Positions 35,501 through 48,051 of a DNA stretch of 64,000 nt are shown here, one piece after another; positions within the stretch are counted from its first letter, which is position 1; every line of letters begins with the position of its first letter. The notes below the pieces were generated by a model. It was not told where the DNA came from and did not search any database. It saw only the letters and a program-made list of their open reading frames with translations. Source of the stretch: Lindgomyces ingoldianus (Eukaryota > Ascomycota > Dothideomycetes > Pleosporales > Lindgomycetaceae); NCBI RefSeq assembly GCF_010093535.1, contig NW_022985198.1:239348-303347 (forward strand), in the 5' to 3' direction. Made by a program: the position numbers and the translations under genes.

Positions 35501-36870
35501 CTAGATAGATAGCGTAAAAGAAGTAAAAAAAAGTGTAAAAGTCTTAAAAAAGTCTTAATATGTATAAAATAATTAATTAAGCACTAGCGTTCTACTTAAT
35601 GTAGTGTCACGCCTAGCATGTGCAGGTTAGCCCTAGCATAGACCTAATTAGACTGTAGTAGCGCAAGCTTAAACATGTTTTAAAGGTTATGCATTAGAGT
35701 TAACATTAGCTAATAGCTAACACGCCTAGATAAAACTAGATATAAGCGCTAAAGAATATAATAATTATAATAAAGTAACATACTACACAGCTATGTCTGT
35801 TGCACTAGCAATAAGAAGCTCTAACTTTATTAGTAAGGAAGTTAAAGAGGGGTCTGTAGTTATTATAGACTAGGCAGAAAGTAAGCAATAAGTCTATATA
35901 GCAATAATATAAAAGGATAACACTGTATAATAGAAAAAAAAGGACAGGTTAAGAGAGAAAAGTACTAATTAAAAAAAGTTAAAGCAGATTAAAGATAAAT
36001 TAACTTTAAGTAGATTAAAATCCTGCCTATTAAAATAAGGCGTAGTAAGGCCTATACTACACTAAATAAATTTGTTTTTTTAGAGTCTCTAGAAGTATAA
36101 CCTTTTCTAAAACAGCGTCCTTATTAAGTTTAGAAAAGGACTTAATTAGGCTAAAAACCTCTAAGAAAAAATTTTATATAAAAAAAAATTTAAGCTATCT
36201 AAACTTATTATTTTAAGTAATAAAACGCCTTTAAGCCCTTACCCCCTATATAATAGTTTATAGTATGTAAATATGCTCTTAATTTTAATATAATTAGTAT
36301 AGCTTTATAGCTTAAAGAAAAGAGGAAACAGTTAAAAGTGTTTTACATTAGGCTAATATTATGTTAGGTGTAATCTTAAGGCCTTTATAATTCTTTATAG
36401 AGGTTAGTAGATAACATAGGATAACCTAATACACTTATATACATTATAGATAGCTATAATACAGTAGCTTACTATAACTTATTATTATTATAAAGTAAAG
36501 TTAACTAAGGCTGCAAAGGTATTAAAGCAGATAATGTCTAGTTAGAAAAGATTAGAACAGGTTAGAGCAGATATAGAGCTAAAGCCTAAAGTTGCACTAC
36601 TGTTTTGCTTAACTAGGGGGAGATTCTCTAGAACCCCCTTTTTGCCTATAGCAGGCTTTGCTTAGAAGGTCTTAGCAAAGCTAATTACATTTAGCAGGAA
36701 AAATTACACTGTAGAAGTAATTTTTACACCCCTAACTATGCAGTAGTTAATTACAATAGGAAAAAAAGAAGACTAGATTAAGCATGTAGCATAGCAGAAC
36801 AATTACTTAAAGCTTAAAAACAAACAGTAACGCGGCTTTTTAGTTACTAATTTTCTACTAATTAAATTAA
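26570..36870. repeat. RIP-eroded AT-rich repeat block, about 10.3 kb
   Basis: No open frame of 60 codons occurs in either strand across the whole block, in contrast to dense frames elsewhere. The sequence is dominated by TA, CTAG, TTA and TAG words. TCA/TGA and CCA/TGG are almost absent while ACA/TGT and GCA/TGC are common. This is the mark of directional C-to-T change on both strands, as in RIP. Several transposons are probably nested here; I cannot name them. Some stretches still read as protein if TAG/TAA are taken as former Trp or Gln codons (for example 30200-30420). Left transition is near 26650-26900 and right transition near 36860-36900. Confidence 0.85.
35395..35560. repeat. Two diverged tandem units inside the RIP block
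   Basis: The unit beginning ggttagctatatatta recurs as ggttaattatatatta about 80 bases later, each followed by gacagcgtagaagaagta or gatagcgtaaaagaagta and then aagtgtaaa. Differences are mainly G/A and C/T. Confidence 0.5.
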
Positions 36871-37687
36871 TAGCCGGCTTATATCCGGACCAATAGGAGA
36901 GAGGGCTTGGCGGTAGAGATAGTGTAATATTTGATTACGAGGTGCATTGTGGCGCTTCTAGTGGCCAAGGCCAGGCGAGACGAGGCTGAGCAAGGCTAAG
37001 AATTGGTTGTAAGAATTGTTGAAGGTTTATCATGTGAAACTTGGATTTAAAGAATTCCTGACGTAGAGTCGGATAAGTGCTAATTATTGTCATTAGGTAT
37101 CAACTTTTTGTGCTAGGCTGAAATCACCTACGCTACAGTTGACTCAGGCCGACTGAACATTGTGGAGACCTCGCAAGATCCCTCTGCCAGGAGCTACAGT
37201 CTGATCTCTTCACCCTTTACGATTGCTACGTCAACATCCTTAAAACTTCCATCCGGCTTGAAATGTACTCGCCTTCTCAACGTCCATGCTTAGTCCAGCT
37301 TGGTGAAGTCGTGAACCTCGGAGATCGACACAATTTTTACCGCGTTGTCCTTTGTAAGAGAGGGGAGCCAATTCTGTAACAGAGGGCGAGCCATTAGGGA
37401 TATGACCAAGGCTGGATATAACGTCAATGTGCTACAACGGTCTGGTTAGGCCACAGGGAACACCTCTAAGACCAACCCCATGGGAGAAGGACGGACCAAC
37501 CCAAACCGCGTGACATGCTCAGATCAGGTGATGATGTGCTCGCAGGCTTGGCGCGATGCTCATCGATGCTTGCTGATGTCAAGCCTTGTGAGCACATCAC
37601 ATGATCCAGATTATCACGTCCATCCTTCCTCCATGGTGTTGGCCTTGGCGGTGCTCCTCCTGGCCAATTGTCGTGTCGTAACACAAT
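36871..37687. other. Flank between RIP block and GRDP gene
   Basis: Base composition returns to normal after about 36890. The interval holds the 3' flank of the GRDP gene. The open frames near 37480-37680 come from the low-complexity neighbourhood or chance and have no domain. Confidence 0.45.
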
Positions 37688-37800
37688 CTACCCTCCACAC
37701 CCTCCACATCCTCCGCCACCACCATTCCCGCCGCCATCCCCGCCATCCCCATCACCACCCCCATTTCCACCACCACCACCACCACCACCACCACAGTTCA
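37688..37800 (-). repeat. CCA/CAC microsatellite encoding poly-Gly tail
   Basis: Imperfect CCA/CCN triplets read as Gly codons in the minus frame of the GRDP gene. The run reaches the stop codon. Confidence 0.75.
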
Positions 37801-40344
37801 CACCACACCGTCCCCCTCCAGTCGCTAACCCCCGTTCCCCACAACCGACATTACACGCCGGTCCTCTGCCCCCTATAGCACAACTCCCTAGACTCGCTGC
37901 AGTTGAGCAAGTCTCATAGACACACCCTGCTCCTTCCCTTCCACCCCCAGTCGCCATCGTATACCGGTCGTGCTCACATGTTGGTTCGGCAAGGTAGGGA
38001 ACATAGACGGGGTAGTATAAGGGATAACCATAAGCACCATGAACGTAGGAGTTGTTTTTTTTTCTTGGAGCCGAGGAGGATGCTTTCTTTTTATTGTAGC
38101 GATGCAGGACACGACCATATGTACGATTGAGACCTTCGAGCTCACGGCTGTGTTGGTAGGCAGAGGTATCGTATCCAGCGGAAGGGTTTTTTGTATTTTC
38201 GCGGATGGCATTATGTGCACTAATGTGCACTCCTATCACAGGGTCTTTGCCCAACTCCCCATTCTCGATTCTCTTCTCCACATCGGCAATCTTACGGCCC
38301 CTAAATGGATTAATCTTACTAGTAAAACTACTTCGGAGGGGTTCACGAGTGCATTCGCAGTACCAGCAGGCGCATTCGGCATATGGCTGGCCGTATTTCT
38401 TCTCGTATTGGGCTGAGGTCCATTGGAATTGGGTGTGTAGAGTACCTTCAATGATTTTGTCGTCGTGATTGAGGAATTTCTTGGTTTCGGCTAAGGTGTA
38501 GCTGGAGTAGATTTTGGGAGAGAGTTGGTGGGTGTGCTACAACAACACTATCAGCAATATATTCATTTCGATTGATATAACCAGAAAATTGCGGAAATAA
38601 AATGTGAGTAGGGACGAAACCCACAGGCAGGTGAAAGAATCAGACTTACCCATGCTAAATCTACATCCAGCGTCGGCACAGCAACTTTGTTCGGATTCTC
38701 CGCCACAATTTGTACAAACCGATGATACTTCACTATTAGCCTCTGGGCCGTCGTTAGAACTGCAGGGCTATGCAGCCAATCAATATTCCGCATCTTAAGC
38801 ACAAAGCTGCTCTGTCTAATCACCGCCCCCACAAGATCTAAGCCAAACGGACTCGAATTGTCCCAGTAATGACTCAACCACTTCCTTATTGCGATCCTAG
38901 ATGCCTTGCCGAGGGATTGAGGATGAAGTTGTTCAATGTTTGCATGAATGAGTTCCATTGATGGAAACGATGAGACGACATTTTCTAGGCGCGACCTGAG
39001 GCACTCAATGGAAAGGGTGGCGATTTCCATGCGTAGATAGTCGGGCTGCCACCGTGGTGCATTTTGGATCAGGCGGTTAGGAAAGAAGGGGTCGTGTGTG
39101 TTGATTCCCTTACCAGGGTCTACCATCTGCGGTATGCCCTGGGGGTTAAGGATAGTGCCTGGCAGAGGGAGAGACTGCCTCAGTACTGCCTCTGCGTCTG
39201 AAATAAACTTCCCAACTCGTAATGTCTCGTGTTTAATGACTAAGTCACAACTTGGACACGATTCTTGAAACTGTTGGCCAGCGAACCCAGTGTCGTACTC
39301 CAGATACGCCTCAAGGGTTTCAGGCCCAGAAGTCATTGGAGGACGAGTCCACGGAACGTCGAGATTTTGGAGGCATTTCGGACAGCGAAGGACAGTGCTG
39401 TATTTGTTCCCAAACGGTGCATCGTGAATACTTCCCCAAGGCAGGTCAGTAGTCGACTCCCAATTGTGTTTCGCTGCTTCCGGTGGGTTGTATTCGAATG
39501 TTTCCGAGTCAATAGAGGAGTTGATCAACTCCCAGGGGAAGGGGGTTGACCAGATTTGGTGCCGAGATAGTCTCATACAATCCTCAAGATAAGCCTGAGG
39601 GTTCAGCATGTAGGCGTGCCATACCATCAGAACATCTAGCGGCGGAAGTCTCTCATTAATATCTTGCCCCATTCCGGCCCCATGGGTGGGGAACAAATCT
39701 GGCCGGGAAGCTCCGAACATAATGAACATTGACATGTTGAGAGGAGAGCTGTACAAATCAGAATGTGAAGGCAGGGTGTCCCACCACTTTTCAAATCGAT
39801 CCACTGCTGCAGTGACAAAGACCGTCCATCTCTTCTCTCGAATCCTTTCTGCGAGATCTACTTCTGCTATCTCTTTCTCACTCAGGGTGTGCCCCCTTGC
39901 TGCCGCCTTGGAAGGGTTTGCCTCATGCATACCCTCTCGCTGATGGTCGGCGTTCCTCGTAGGCGTGTAAATTCCTAGTTCTTCCACATCTTTCGTACCC
40001 AGTACTCCGCTCACCTTCCTGAATTCAATGCCGAATAAGCCATCTTGATTCCCAACCTCATGTCTTAGCTTCGCGAACGCATGCAGCAGTTTCAAGTGCG
40101 CGATGCATTCTGCTGGCGTTGGAATATCGAATGGACTAGGTGTGAAGTTTAAACTCATCAGTCCTACATCCGTGGCTGGGACCGGTTCCCCACAAGCAAC
40201 ATTCAACGAAGAAGCTTGTCCGGAGAGCGGCTGGGAAGCGCAAGGCGGAAGCTCCCCACTCACCTTCACCATCTCTCGAATTGCTAAAGAACGTCGCCAA
40301 TTCCTCTTCTTCCGCCCTTCTAAGGGGGGTATATTGCCCGACAT
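37688..40344 (-). CDS. Glycine-rich domain-containing protein (GRDP, DUF1399 family)
   Basis: Exons 40344-38650 and 38536-37688, with a 113-nt phase-0 intron, give 847 residues. The first exon carries the conserved GRDP N-terminus: ECIAHLKLLHAFAKLRHEVG, RFEKWWDTLP, LPPLDVLMVWHAYMLNPQAY, a CPKC and CPSC pair that could bind metal, and HRFVQIVAENPNKVAVPTLDVDLAW. The second exon continues HTHQLSPKIYSSYTLAETKK, DDKIIEGTLHTQFQWT, CACWYCECTRE, and ends in a tail of about 60 residues rich in Gly with a few Cys, encoded by a CCA/CCN repeat. Fungal GRDPs are often mislabelled as dioxygenases, and their role is not established; plant GRDPs affect stress and development. The start at 40344 is the first ATG of the frame (MSGNIPPLEGRKKRNWRRSL). 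Confidence 0.85.
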
Positions 40345-42830
40345 AGTAGATAGGAGGGGGGAAATATATGGAAAGGTACTGTGTGAAGGGGGATATGAGT
40401 AAGTGAGGGCAGAGGTGTTCTGGAGGGGTTTAAGATATTGAGAAATGAGGGGATTTTGAAGATATAGGAAATGGCCAAGAAACAAATGGTTTAAAAAGAT
40501 AACCTATAGGCGTAAGCTAAAGTCGAAGGCCGACCGGTGAAGCCTCATTCAACAATCGAAGGGATACGAATCAGTAGCACTGCCACGCCAATTACGCAAA
40601 CGCGTCCAGAATGCTCATTCGCCGAGCTATCCTAAGGCGAGCATGAGAATGATAACATCCTATGTAACCGATGTGGAGCACGAATAAAAACAACTGGATA
40701 CGGTCATGCTAGCGTGTTTGCATCCAGAGGGGCAGAGGAAAAGCAAAATGGGTTGGAGGTTGGGGCACTGCAACGGCGATAAAATTCGTTACCTATGTAA
40801 CCACCCCAATTTCTACACTCAAAAGAAAGTAGTTGTAAGAGAGATCCCTGGTCAAACAAGGAATTTATCCAATTATTGGGACTTTGTATCCGCGGCTTTT
40901 TTTGCCTCGTTCTTAGCTTTCATTTCCATCCGCGTAGTCCATGGCTCAGCCCCAATACCGCTAAACCCCCAAGCTCCCACCCAACCACTGCATGCTCGTG
41001 ACAAAGTGGCCAACCCCCACACTTATCAAAATCGTGGAGATTTTCCTTGTCACTATAACCGTAGTTAGTAAAACGAGATAGATGAGCCACGTCACGCGTC
41101 GCGTGGTTCAAAGGCGAATGGCCGAGTTCTTCACGCTAAGTTAGAAGAGCTCACCCGCTTGAGCATGCATGTATGCATGTTCTAAAATACTAAAGCTTAC
41201 ATAAATGTAAGAGTTTTGCTAAATGAAGTAGATAATAATAGCACTATTATTATAATTAGAGATTTACTATAATAGGCTAGTCTCTAGGAGTATTCGCTAG
41301 AGATTACGTAGCATAAAGAAAATTACGGTAGTTTGCCGCAAAATGCAGTAAAAAACTGTAACTTGCAGCAAATTATATTACACTGCAATAAACTATATGT
41401 TAACTTTGATCCTAGGGAGAGAGATTGTTAGTGATAAGTTAGTATCTCACCTGACAGTAGGATTGTGTAAGAGGTATCGAGCAAGAAGCACGAGGCACAG
41501 AGAGGGAATGCAGGATAGGGGTGTGTAGCAGAGCTACAAGAGAGAGAGTAAACCTTAGGGTCGGAGGCAGAGGTACGGAGGCCGAGGAGCCTATATACCC
41601 CGTGCCAAGCCTAAGGGTACTCAGGGGTTGGATAGCTGTAACATAACCGTGTCATTGGCAGTGTTAGATTTAAATCTTATAGGAGCTTTGTGTACAATTT
41701 ACGATCTGAACCTTCAGAGCTATACGAGAGTAATCGGTGAAGGCAGTGATATTTAACACATAAATCGATTACCTCTACCCTTCTGTAAAATGCCGACTGT
41801 ATTAGTTTGTTGCATGATAGCACGTATTGAAAAGCAATTCAAGAATCTATGGCGCATTTGCTCGCCATCCTGTTGATTCCAAGTTCACTCCAATCTCCTT
41901 GTTCACATTGCTCTCCCCTGTTTCCTCGTCTAAGATGTGTGCGACGATATACTAATCAGACTACATCTGAGGGTTTCTACCTTTTCCGACCTTAATTCCT
42001 ACGTTATGTATCCTTGCTGTTTTAGACCTTTACCTCCACAGCAGTAGCTTGTCAACCGAAACTCCTGTCTGCCTATTCAAGATTTGGAGTTCGCCAACAA
42101 GGCGAACATCGGGGGCATATCATTGGATCTTGGGGCGCCTTTTCAGATTATTTCCATGCTCTCAGGCGCGTAAGTAATGCTCTACTACTTCTAACAGTCA
42201 AGCTAGTGATTTACGTAAACTTAAAGATTAAGTTGCAACAAGACTAACTTCTAAGGGTCTAATGGCTATTGTGGGTCGGATTTCTCCACGACTGCCTTCA
42301 TGACCTTCCGTTGAGGACAATACAACCCGAATAACACTTCCACTGAAATTACCTCCACAGCGAGATTTCAGAGAGACAAAATCAGTGCGCAATGGATAAA
42401 GGATACCTTTATCTCCAATCCAATATATCGCCGAAAATTTCGCATTCGGAATTCCCAACAAAGACCTCAATCAAGCCTACGTAAATCAAGCTCAGCTAGG
42501 TCTCGGTCGTGACTCTTCCCTTCTCAACCTTCTAAATTAGTAAATAAGGCCGAGTGCATTAGCTCTCGAGCTTCCTCCATCTTCTGGCGTCTAGCAAGCG
42601 GTCCACGAAACCAACTTATATGAGGTTCCCTCAATCTTGGAAGCTTCGAAAATCCCTCACAGGAAACGGAGAGAACTTTACAGCGGATACCGTTTGATTA
42701 TTGGAACAATATAAGAGCCTTGATAGGAGGTATATATATAAGGGATGCTATGAAGAGTAAAGGGGATTAGTTTTTTCACTGTACTCTTTGAACCTGAAGG
42801 CGTGAATGTCATGTCTCTCTACTCTCTTTC
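40345..42830. other. Intergenic region with RIP relics and one LTR-like repeat
   Basis: About 40345-40700 is promoter side of the GRDP gene. From 41180 to 41410 the sequence is AT-rich and RIP-like. A segment at about 41186-41237 (ctaaaatactaaagctta onward) is related to one at about 60537-60590. The stretch 41660-42830 has scattered short frames without domains, including a minus frame at 42470-42228. No gene is supported. Confidence 0.45.
41426..41654 (-). mobile_element. LTR-like dispersed repeat, copy 1
   Basis: Closely matches 51810-52030. On the minus strand both copies end-match as TG...CA elements: start TGACACGGTTATG here (TGTCACGGTTATG in copy 2), an internal TATATAGGCTCCTCGG, and a terminus near TAACA. 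No coding sequence and no clear target duplication are visible, so it is probably a solo LTR of a retrotransposon. Confidence 0.55.
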
Positions 42831-42833
42831 CTA

Positions 42834-43648
42834 CATCAGTTTCCCTCTATCCGTGTTCACATTCGCACGCTGATAACCCAAATAGTGGCTACTATGGTGA
42901 CTAACATACTCCCTCCAAATCGACATCCCAATCCGCATCCCCAACTCCCAACTCGTTGTCCCGGAACCCCTCATAGACCATACCACAGGCGCGGTCATGC
43001 AAAACGCATCCGTCCGCAACATCCCCACCAACCCGATACAGAACGTCAATGAAAACGATCTCCCGGCTATCAGTCGGTTGTTTCTTTTAGTAACGTGATG
43101 GTGCTCGTGTGAATTATGATAGTCAGGAGTTTACGCCACGGCAAGCGGATGGGAAAGGCGGAGGGGAAACGGTGCAATTGAGGGCAGTTGATGAGGGTGG
43201 TGTTGTCAGAGATGTTTTGTTATGGTAATGGGAGTTTGAGTGGAGATTCTACGGGTAGGTCGAGTTCGACGGTGCCTAGTGCAACCTCTGCGCCTGCTTT
43301 GGTACCGCATTCCACGGCGCGTTGGTCGGGTGGTGCAGTTGCAAGTATTGTCATCAGTGCCATTTCTTGGAACGGAAGTTTTACGCCAATTTTATGTAGA
43401 GCTATTTTACTTGCGTGTGCCTGAAAGAATGGAAGGCGATGAATATTAGGATTGGTTTCTAGTCTGACGGCCCCCAGATCTACAGGAACATGCCTAAAAT
43501 TCCTGTAAAGGTTCGAAGGAATAGGCTGTACGGAAGGAGTTTGCTTGCACAACCATCTGATGAGAGCATGGCGTGTCCACTCTAGGTGTGTGTTGCGTCG
43601 GAGGCTGAAAAAAGTTCGTATTGTTACATACTCAAGCGCAGGTACCAC
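42834..43648 (-). pseudogene. Uncharacterised minus-strand coding remnant
   Basis: A minus frame at 43648-43220 reads with good amino-acid variety (NTHLEWTRHALIRWLCKQTP, FQAHASKIALHKIGVKLPFQ) and is preceded by a TTTTTTCAG acceptor-like site near 43605. After a TAA at 43220 the same frame stays open for another 50 codons. A second frame at 43049-42834 has a hydrophobic stretch (TFCIGLVGMLRTDAFCMTAP). No clean intron joins them. I do not recognise a family; it may be a decayed or misassembled gene, or chance. Confidence 0.25.
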
Positions 43649-43649
43649 A

Positions 43650-45534
43650 AGTGCTTCAGCTCTTGGACTGCTATTTCATGTCGTGGAGACGCTAATAGAT
43701 AAGGTTTGGTAGAAGTATGTCTGCGTTCATCTGGACATTATCCGTCCGATAACTTAAAAAGGTATATTCCAGGACTTCGAAACAAGTCCTTCAGGCAGGC
43801 GTCAATACAAGCATTTGGCACAGAGTGTTTAAGGTTACAATTTATTTTCCTAGGGTTGCGCTTCGCCACCATTTCTGCTTTTGAGTGGATTTGCAATTAA
43901 GCTTCGCTTGAAATAAGCCTGTCCCTTAAAGCGAGCGGGACGTAGCTATGGACTTCTTGTGCTAGTAGAGTGCTTCATAATTGCAGTACACAGGTGTTGA
44001 AGAAACAAGCGGCAGGTATCAAGTGTCTCTAGGTGGATTTAGAGTTTTTGCTGGAGTGGAGCTTGCTTTTCCTTGGGCCTGAGTGCATTTGCCGCACGCG
44101 AGTACAACTAGCTTCGGGTTGAGCCTTGAGTAGGATGCCCCGTTTGTTCATGAATGATGGGCTCCGGAGTGACCAACTGAGGTGATTTTCGTCGCACAAT
44201 TATGAGATTAGACAGGAAAGATATCAGGCCCTGTTCCCTGTAAAGTGTATTCTGTGGAGGGCAGGATGCCGAGATTGAGGACTTGGAGGTGTACCGGAAG
44301 GAATCGCACTTTGGTAACACTATTCGCGAGTGGGTGACGTCAAACACCAAGGGTAATATAGAGACCTCGGCGTAGATAATTTCTTTGTGCCAACAGCTTT
44401 GTTATTATCCACAGCTGTGTGGTTCGGCTCAGCCAGGTTTGCGCCTCAATTCATAATTGGTGCCCATAACCTTGGGTCAGGTGCTCTTACGCAAGAGATC
44501 TCTTATCTAAACCTGGAACCCGTGTTCTAGAATTTATCATGCGGCGCATATGCGATAACCCATGGTCCAGTTTCCCCCATTCGATGTAATGCCGGTGCGT
44601 AAACCTCGATACCAGTCTTTTGAGCACCTTGCTAAGTCATGCATGGCTTCAAGGTTCACGATCGAGGATGGGGCAATAGCTTGTTATCGGAAGCAGCTGC
44701 TTTCGTGCCCGAAATTTGGAGTCGAGCGGAGGTGATTCGGAGTCAGAACTGGCTTCCGCTGTGGAGAGTTCTGGAATCATTCGAGATATGCGGTTGACGG
44801 ATGTCGTGGCGGACAAATCAGGAGAGATGTTGACGCCGATCTGTGCCCGGCTTCTGGGGTGCTTGAAAACCTCACCCACGAGGCAACCTTCCATCCAGGA
44901 CAGGACACCAAAAACAATTATTTTGTTCGACCGTCCATCATGAGCAGCATTCCACCATCCATAGCTGGCGCGACGCTGCCGTTGGAATCATGCGAGAGGG
45001 AGCTTTAAAAAGAAACGAAGATTCTGCAAACAAGCTCTCTGCCACTCTGGTGCCACCGGCTCTTGACAAAGCTTTTGTGCGCCATGAAGCCGTCTTGCCC
45101 GGGCTTGTCTTCCACTAAGCATCCACTGGCGCTCCTTGGTGCCTTGGCGTTTAAACGCCACCTTCGAGATTGTGTTTCTGATGCTGCCTGTGCAAACATC
45201 TCCTCCAATCGTACCCCAGGATTGGGTTGTCCGCCTGCGGGGTGAGTGCTTGGGGCATGGGCAGGTGGGGAATGTCATGGGGACCGTGGACATGAAGTTG
45301 ACTTGCGCTTTTGAGAAGGTCGCGCGGCGATCGGGTGAGGGAAAAGAAGAAAAAGGCCCTAGTTGTGTGCGACGACAGCTGATGGTGTTGTGCATTGCTT
45401 CCTTTCCTCCTTCAAACGCCGAGGTCTGATTTTCAGAGGCGCTCGCGACTTGGTATATCACACCGACACCTCAACAACCTTTCTTTATCCATCTTAAGAG
45501 ATTGCAGATACTTTCATCTCAGTCCACCCTCACT
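43650..45534. other. Intergenic region upstream of the Jen1-like gene
   Basis: No gene is supported. Short frames near 44100-44350, 44650-44940 and 45000-45460 lack domains and good starts. The last 500 bases are the likely promoter of the transporter. Confidence 0.45.
45237..45270 (+). promoter_or_regulatory. Two candidate CreA/Mig1-type sites (SYGGRG)
   Basis: GCGGGG at 45237-45242 and GTGGGG at 45265-45270 fit the fungal carbon-catabolite-repressor consensus and lie about 270-300 bp before the transporter ATG. Jen1 genes are known targets of glucose repression. Short motifs like these occur often by chance. Confidence 0.3.
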
Positions 45535-47231
45535 ATGGAGGAAAAACCAGCCCATGAAGAGCGCGCCTTTCTTGGCCCTCCCGAACCTGTCGAACATATG
45601 TCCATCGGCCACTACGTTGCGACACGAGTCCCAACGCTGAAACCTGTGATGGACAAGGTTGAAAACCCTTTCAAACTCCTCGCCCTGCTTAATCTCCAGC
45701 AATGGATGTTCTTCCTGGTCGCATTTTTTGCCTGGTCCTGGGACGCTTTCGACTTTTTCACCGTATCTCTTACCGTGGAAGACCTTGCCGAATCATTCGG
45801 TAAGACCAAGACGGATATCACGTGGGGGATTACCCTCGTATTGATGTTGAGGTCGGTCGGAAGTATTATATTTGGAGTTGCAGCGGATCGGTGGGGCAGG
45901 AAATGGCCTTTCATTATTAACAACATACTGTTCATTGTATTGGAATTGGGGACCGGATTTTGCAGTACGTATGAGTCTTTTTTGGGGGTTCGTTCTTTGT
46001 TTGGGATTGCCATGGGCGGACTATACGGCAATGCTGCAGCGACGGTAAGGTCTTCCTTCCATTTGAGATTGCATATTCTGATGAAAGGTTGATATAGGCG
46101 CTTGAAGATTGCCCAGAAGCGGCTCGAGGTATCATCTCCGGTATGCTGCAGCAAGGATATGCGTTTGGATATCTGCTAGCCACGATTTTCTCGCGTGCGT
46201 TCGTGAATACGGTGGGACACGGTTGGAGGCCAGTAAGAATATGGTTCCTCGATTTTGTGGAAGTTTATTGGCTAATGAGTGTTCAAGCTCTTCTGGTTTG
46301 GTGCTGGCCCTCCGGTCCTCATCATCCTCTTCCGTCTCTCTCTCCCCGAAACTCAGGCCTATCAGGAGCGTCAGCGCATCCGAGAATCTACACCAAATGC
46401 GGCGAAAGTGTTCCTTGAAGAAGGCAAGATTGCACTGAAGAACCATTGGCTGCTTCTGATCTACATGGTGCTCCTAATGGCTGGGTTTAACTTCATGGTA
46501 AGTTTCTTGACGAAGCTACCGGGATTTGGTTCCGGGAAATTTGCATTGGGCAGGTACTGATATTTGGACAGTCCCACGGATCCCAAGACCTCTACCCAAC
46601 CATGCTCTCGACCCAGTACAACTTCTCCCCCAACGCCGTCACTGTTACGCAAGTCGTTGCTAACCTTGGCGCTATGACTGGCGGCACAGTAATCGGCTAC
46701 TGTTCTTCCATATTCGGTCGCCGCTTCAGCATCATCTTTATCTCCATCGTAGGTGGCGCGTTGCTTTACCCTTACTGCTTCGTCGACAACACCAAGATCA
46801 TCGGACCAGCTTTCTTCGAACAATTTTGCGTGCAAGGAGCTTGGGGTGTTATTCCAATCCACCTTATGGAGCTTTCTCCAGGTAGCTTCCGTACCTTTGT
46901 AGTCGGCACTTCCTATCAACTCGGTAACCTCGTTTCTTCAGCATCTAGCACCATTGAAGCGACCATTGGTGAGAGGTTCCCGCTTCCCCCTAAAGGAAAG
47001 GTCAAGAGATACGAATATGGTAAAGTCATCTGCATCTTTATGGGCTGTGTCTACGCCTACGTCATACTTCTCACCTTCATTGGCCCGGAATATAGGGGAA
47101 GGAAGTTCGACGTCGCGCATGATAATGATATGGCGGAGGCCACACATAGGGACCAGGCAGCGATGAAGCACGTGCTTGAGGGGGATGAAGAGAAGGGGCA
47201 AAGGGGGAGTATCCAAGATATCAAACAATAA
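45535..47231 (+). CDS. Jen1-like carboxylate:proton symporter (MFS)
   Basis: Four exons, 45535-46044, 46098-46232, 46288-46497 and 46572-47231 (504 residues); introns of 53, 55 and 74 nt are all phase 0 GT-AG. It is a plasma-membrane transporter of the major facilitator superfamily with about 12 helices. Motifs: AFFAWSWDAFDFFTVSLT, the MFS loop FGVAADRWGRKWP, and SHGSQDLYPT created exactly at the third splice junction, which is the Jen1-family signature (NxxSHxSQDxxPT form, here NFMSHGSQDLYPT). A charged cytosolic tail of about 60 residues ends the protein. Family members import lactate, pyruvate or dicarboxylates with protons; the substrate here cannot be read from sequence. The start gives MEEKPAHEERAF, in keeping with the usual short N-terminal tail. 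Confidence 0.9.
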
Positions 47232-48051
47232 GTGAATGCAGTAGAGGTTATATGAAACATGGGGAAGGTGGAGGTGGAAAATTGGGAGAGGGAAGGTAAG
47301 TTGGAATGGGATGGGTGATGTACGAAATGGGAGCCTTTGGAAACGTGAAGTGCGAACTGCCACCGGCGTGATACAACGTAGTATAGTGGATGTGAACTGA
47401 ACCTATGAGGCGAAGCCACTAAATCTCCTACGCCACATGATGGGCGCCCATCATACTGCGGTCAAGTAATGGATATAATCTCTTTAATATTGCTAGGATT
47501 GCCTGCTTTTCATCTGGGTATCTTCCTTAACTAGAGAGCTTCTCTAGATGTGAAAACATTAAAAGTAGTCGTAGAGGTGAGGGTGGGTGAAGCCACCAGT
47601 TCTCGGCCAGTTCTCGGCTAGTGAGCGCGTTCCCTGTTCCGAATTTTGGCTTGACGTTCGGTTAGCGTTCCCTTATCAGGCTAGAGGCGGACCAACAATC
47701 TCTCCGTGCGGGACATCTTCTATTAGAAACTGCTCCCTCCCTGACTTTCGTGAAGACAATGTGTGGAGTTCATGTCAGTCTTCACGCGAACTTTCCAGTC
47801 AGACTCGCGCTATCTCGCGTCGGACTCGTGCGTTCTTGCATCGGGCTTGTGTGTTGAGAGACTGTGGCTTTGGGACAGGATGTATAAGAGGAGGAAGGGT
47901 GAAGAGGCTGGGTGGCTACAATTCAACAATTCAGCATCAAGCACTCCAACCGGCAATTCCCATCTTTAACACGCTTCGCCATTCTTCATATTACGAATAA
48001 TTACTTAAATTCCTCGCCGTCCTACAAGTCAAATTAATTTCTATTCCAACA
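47232..48051. other. Intergenic, no supported gene
   Basis: It holds the 3' flank of the transporter and the promoter side of the NAD(P)-binding gene. The frames at 47587-48000 have no domain. Confidence 0.5.

Noticed and set aside
26570..36870. Centromere, mitochondrial insert or plasmid
   Set aside because: High AT alone could suggest these, but the both-strand C-to-T context bias and protein-like readings with Trp/Gln-type stops fit decayed transposons better.
37480..37919. Pro- and His-rich plus-strand frames
   Set aside because: They are antisense readings of the Gly-rich tail of the GRDP gene.
40706..41068. Plus-strand frame of 120 codons
   Set aside because: No domain, no splice or promoter context, and odd composition near a repeat relic.
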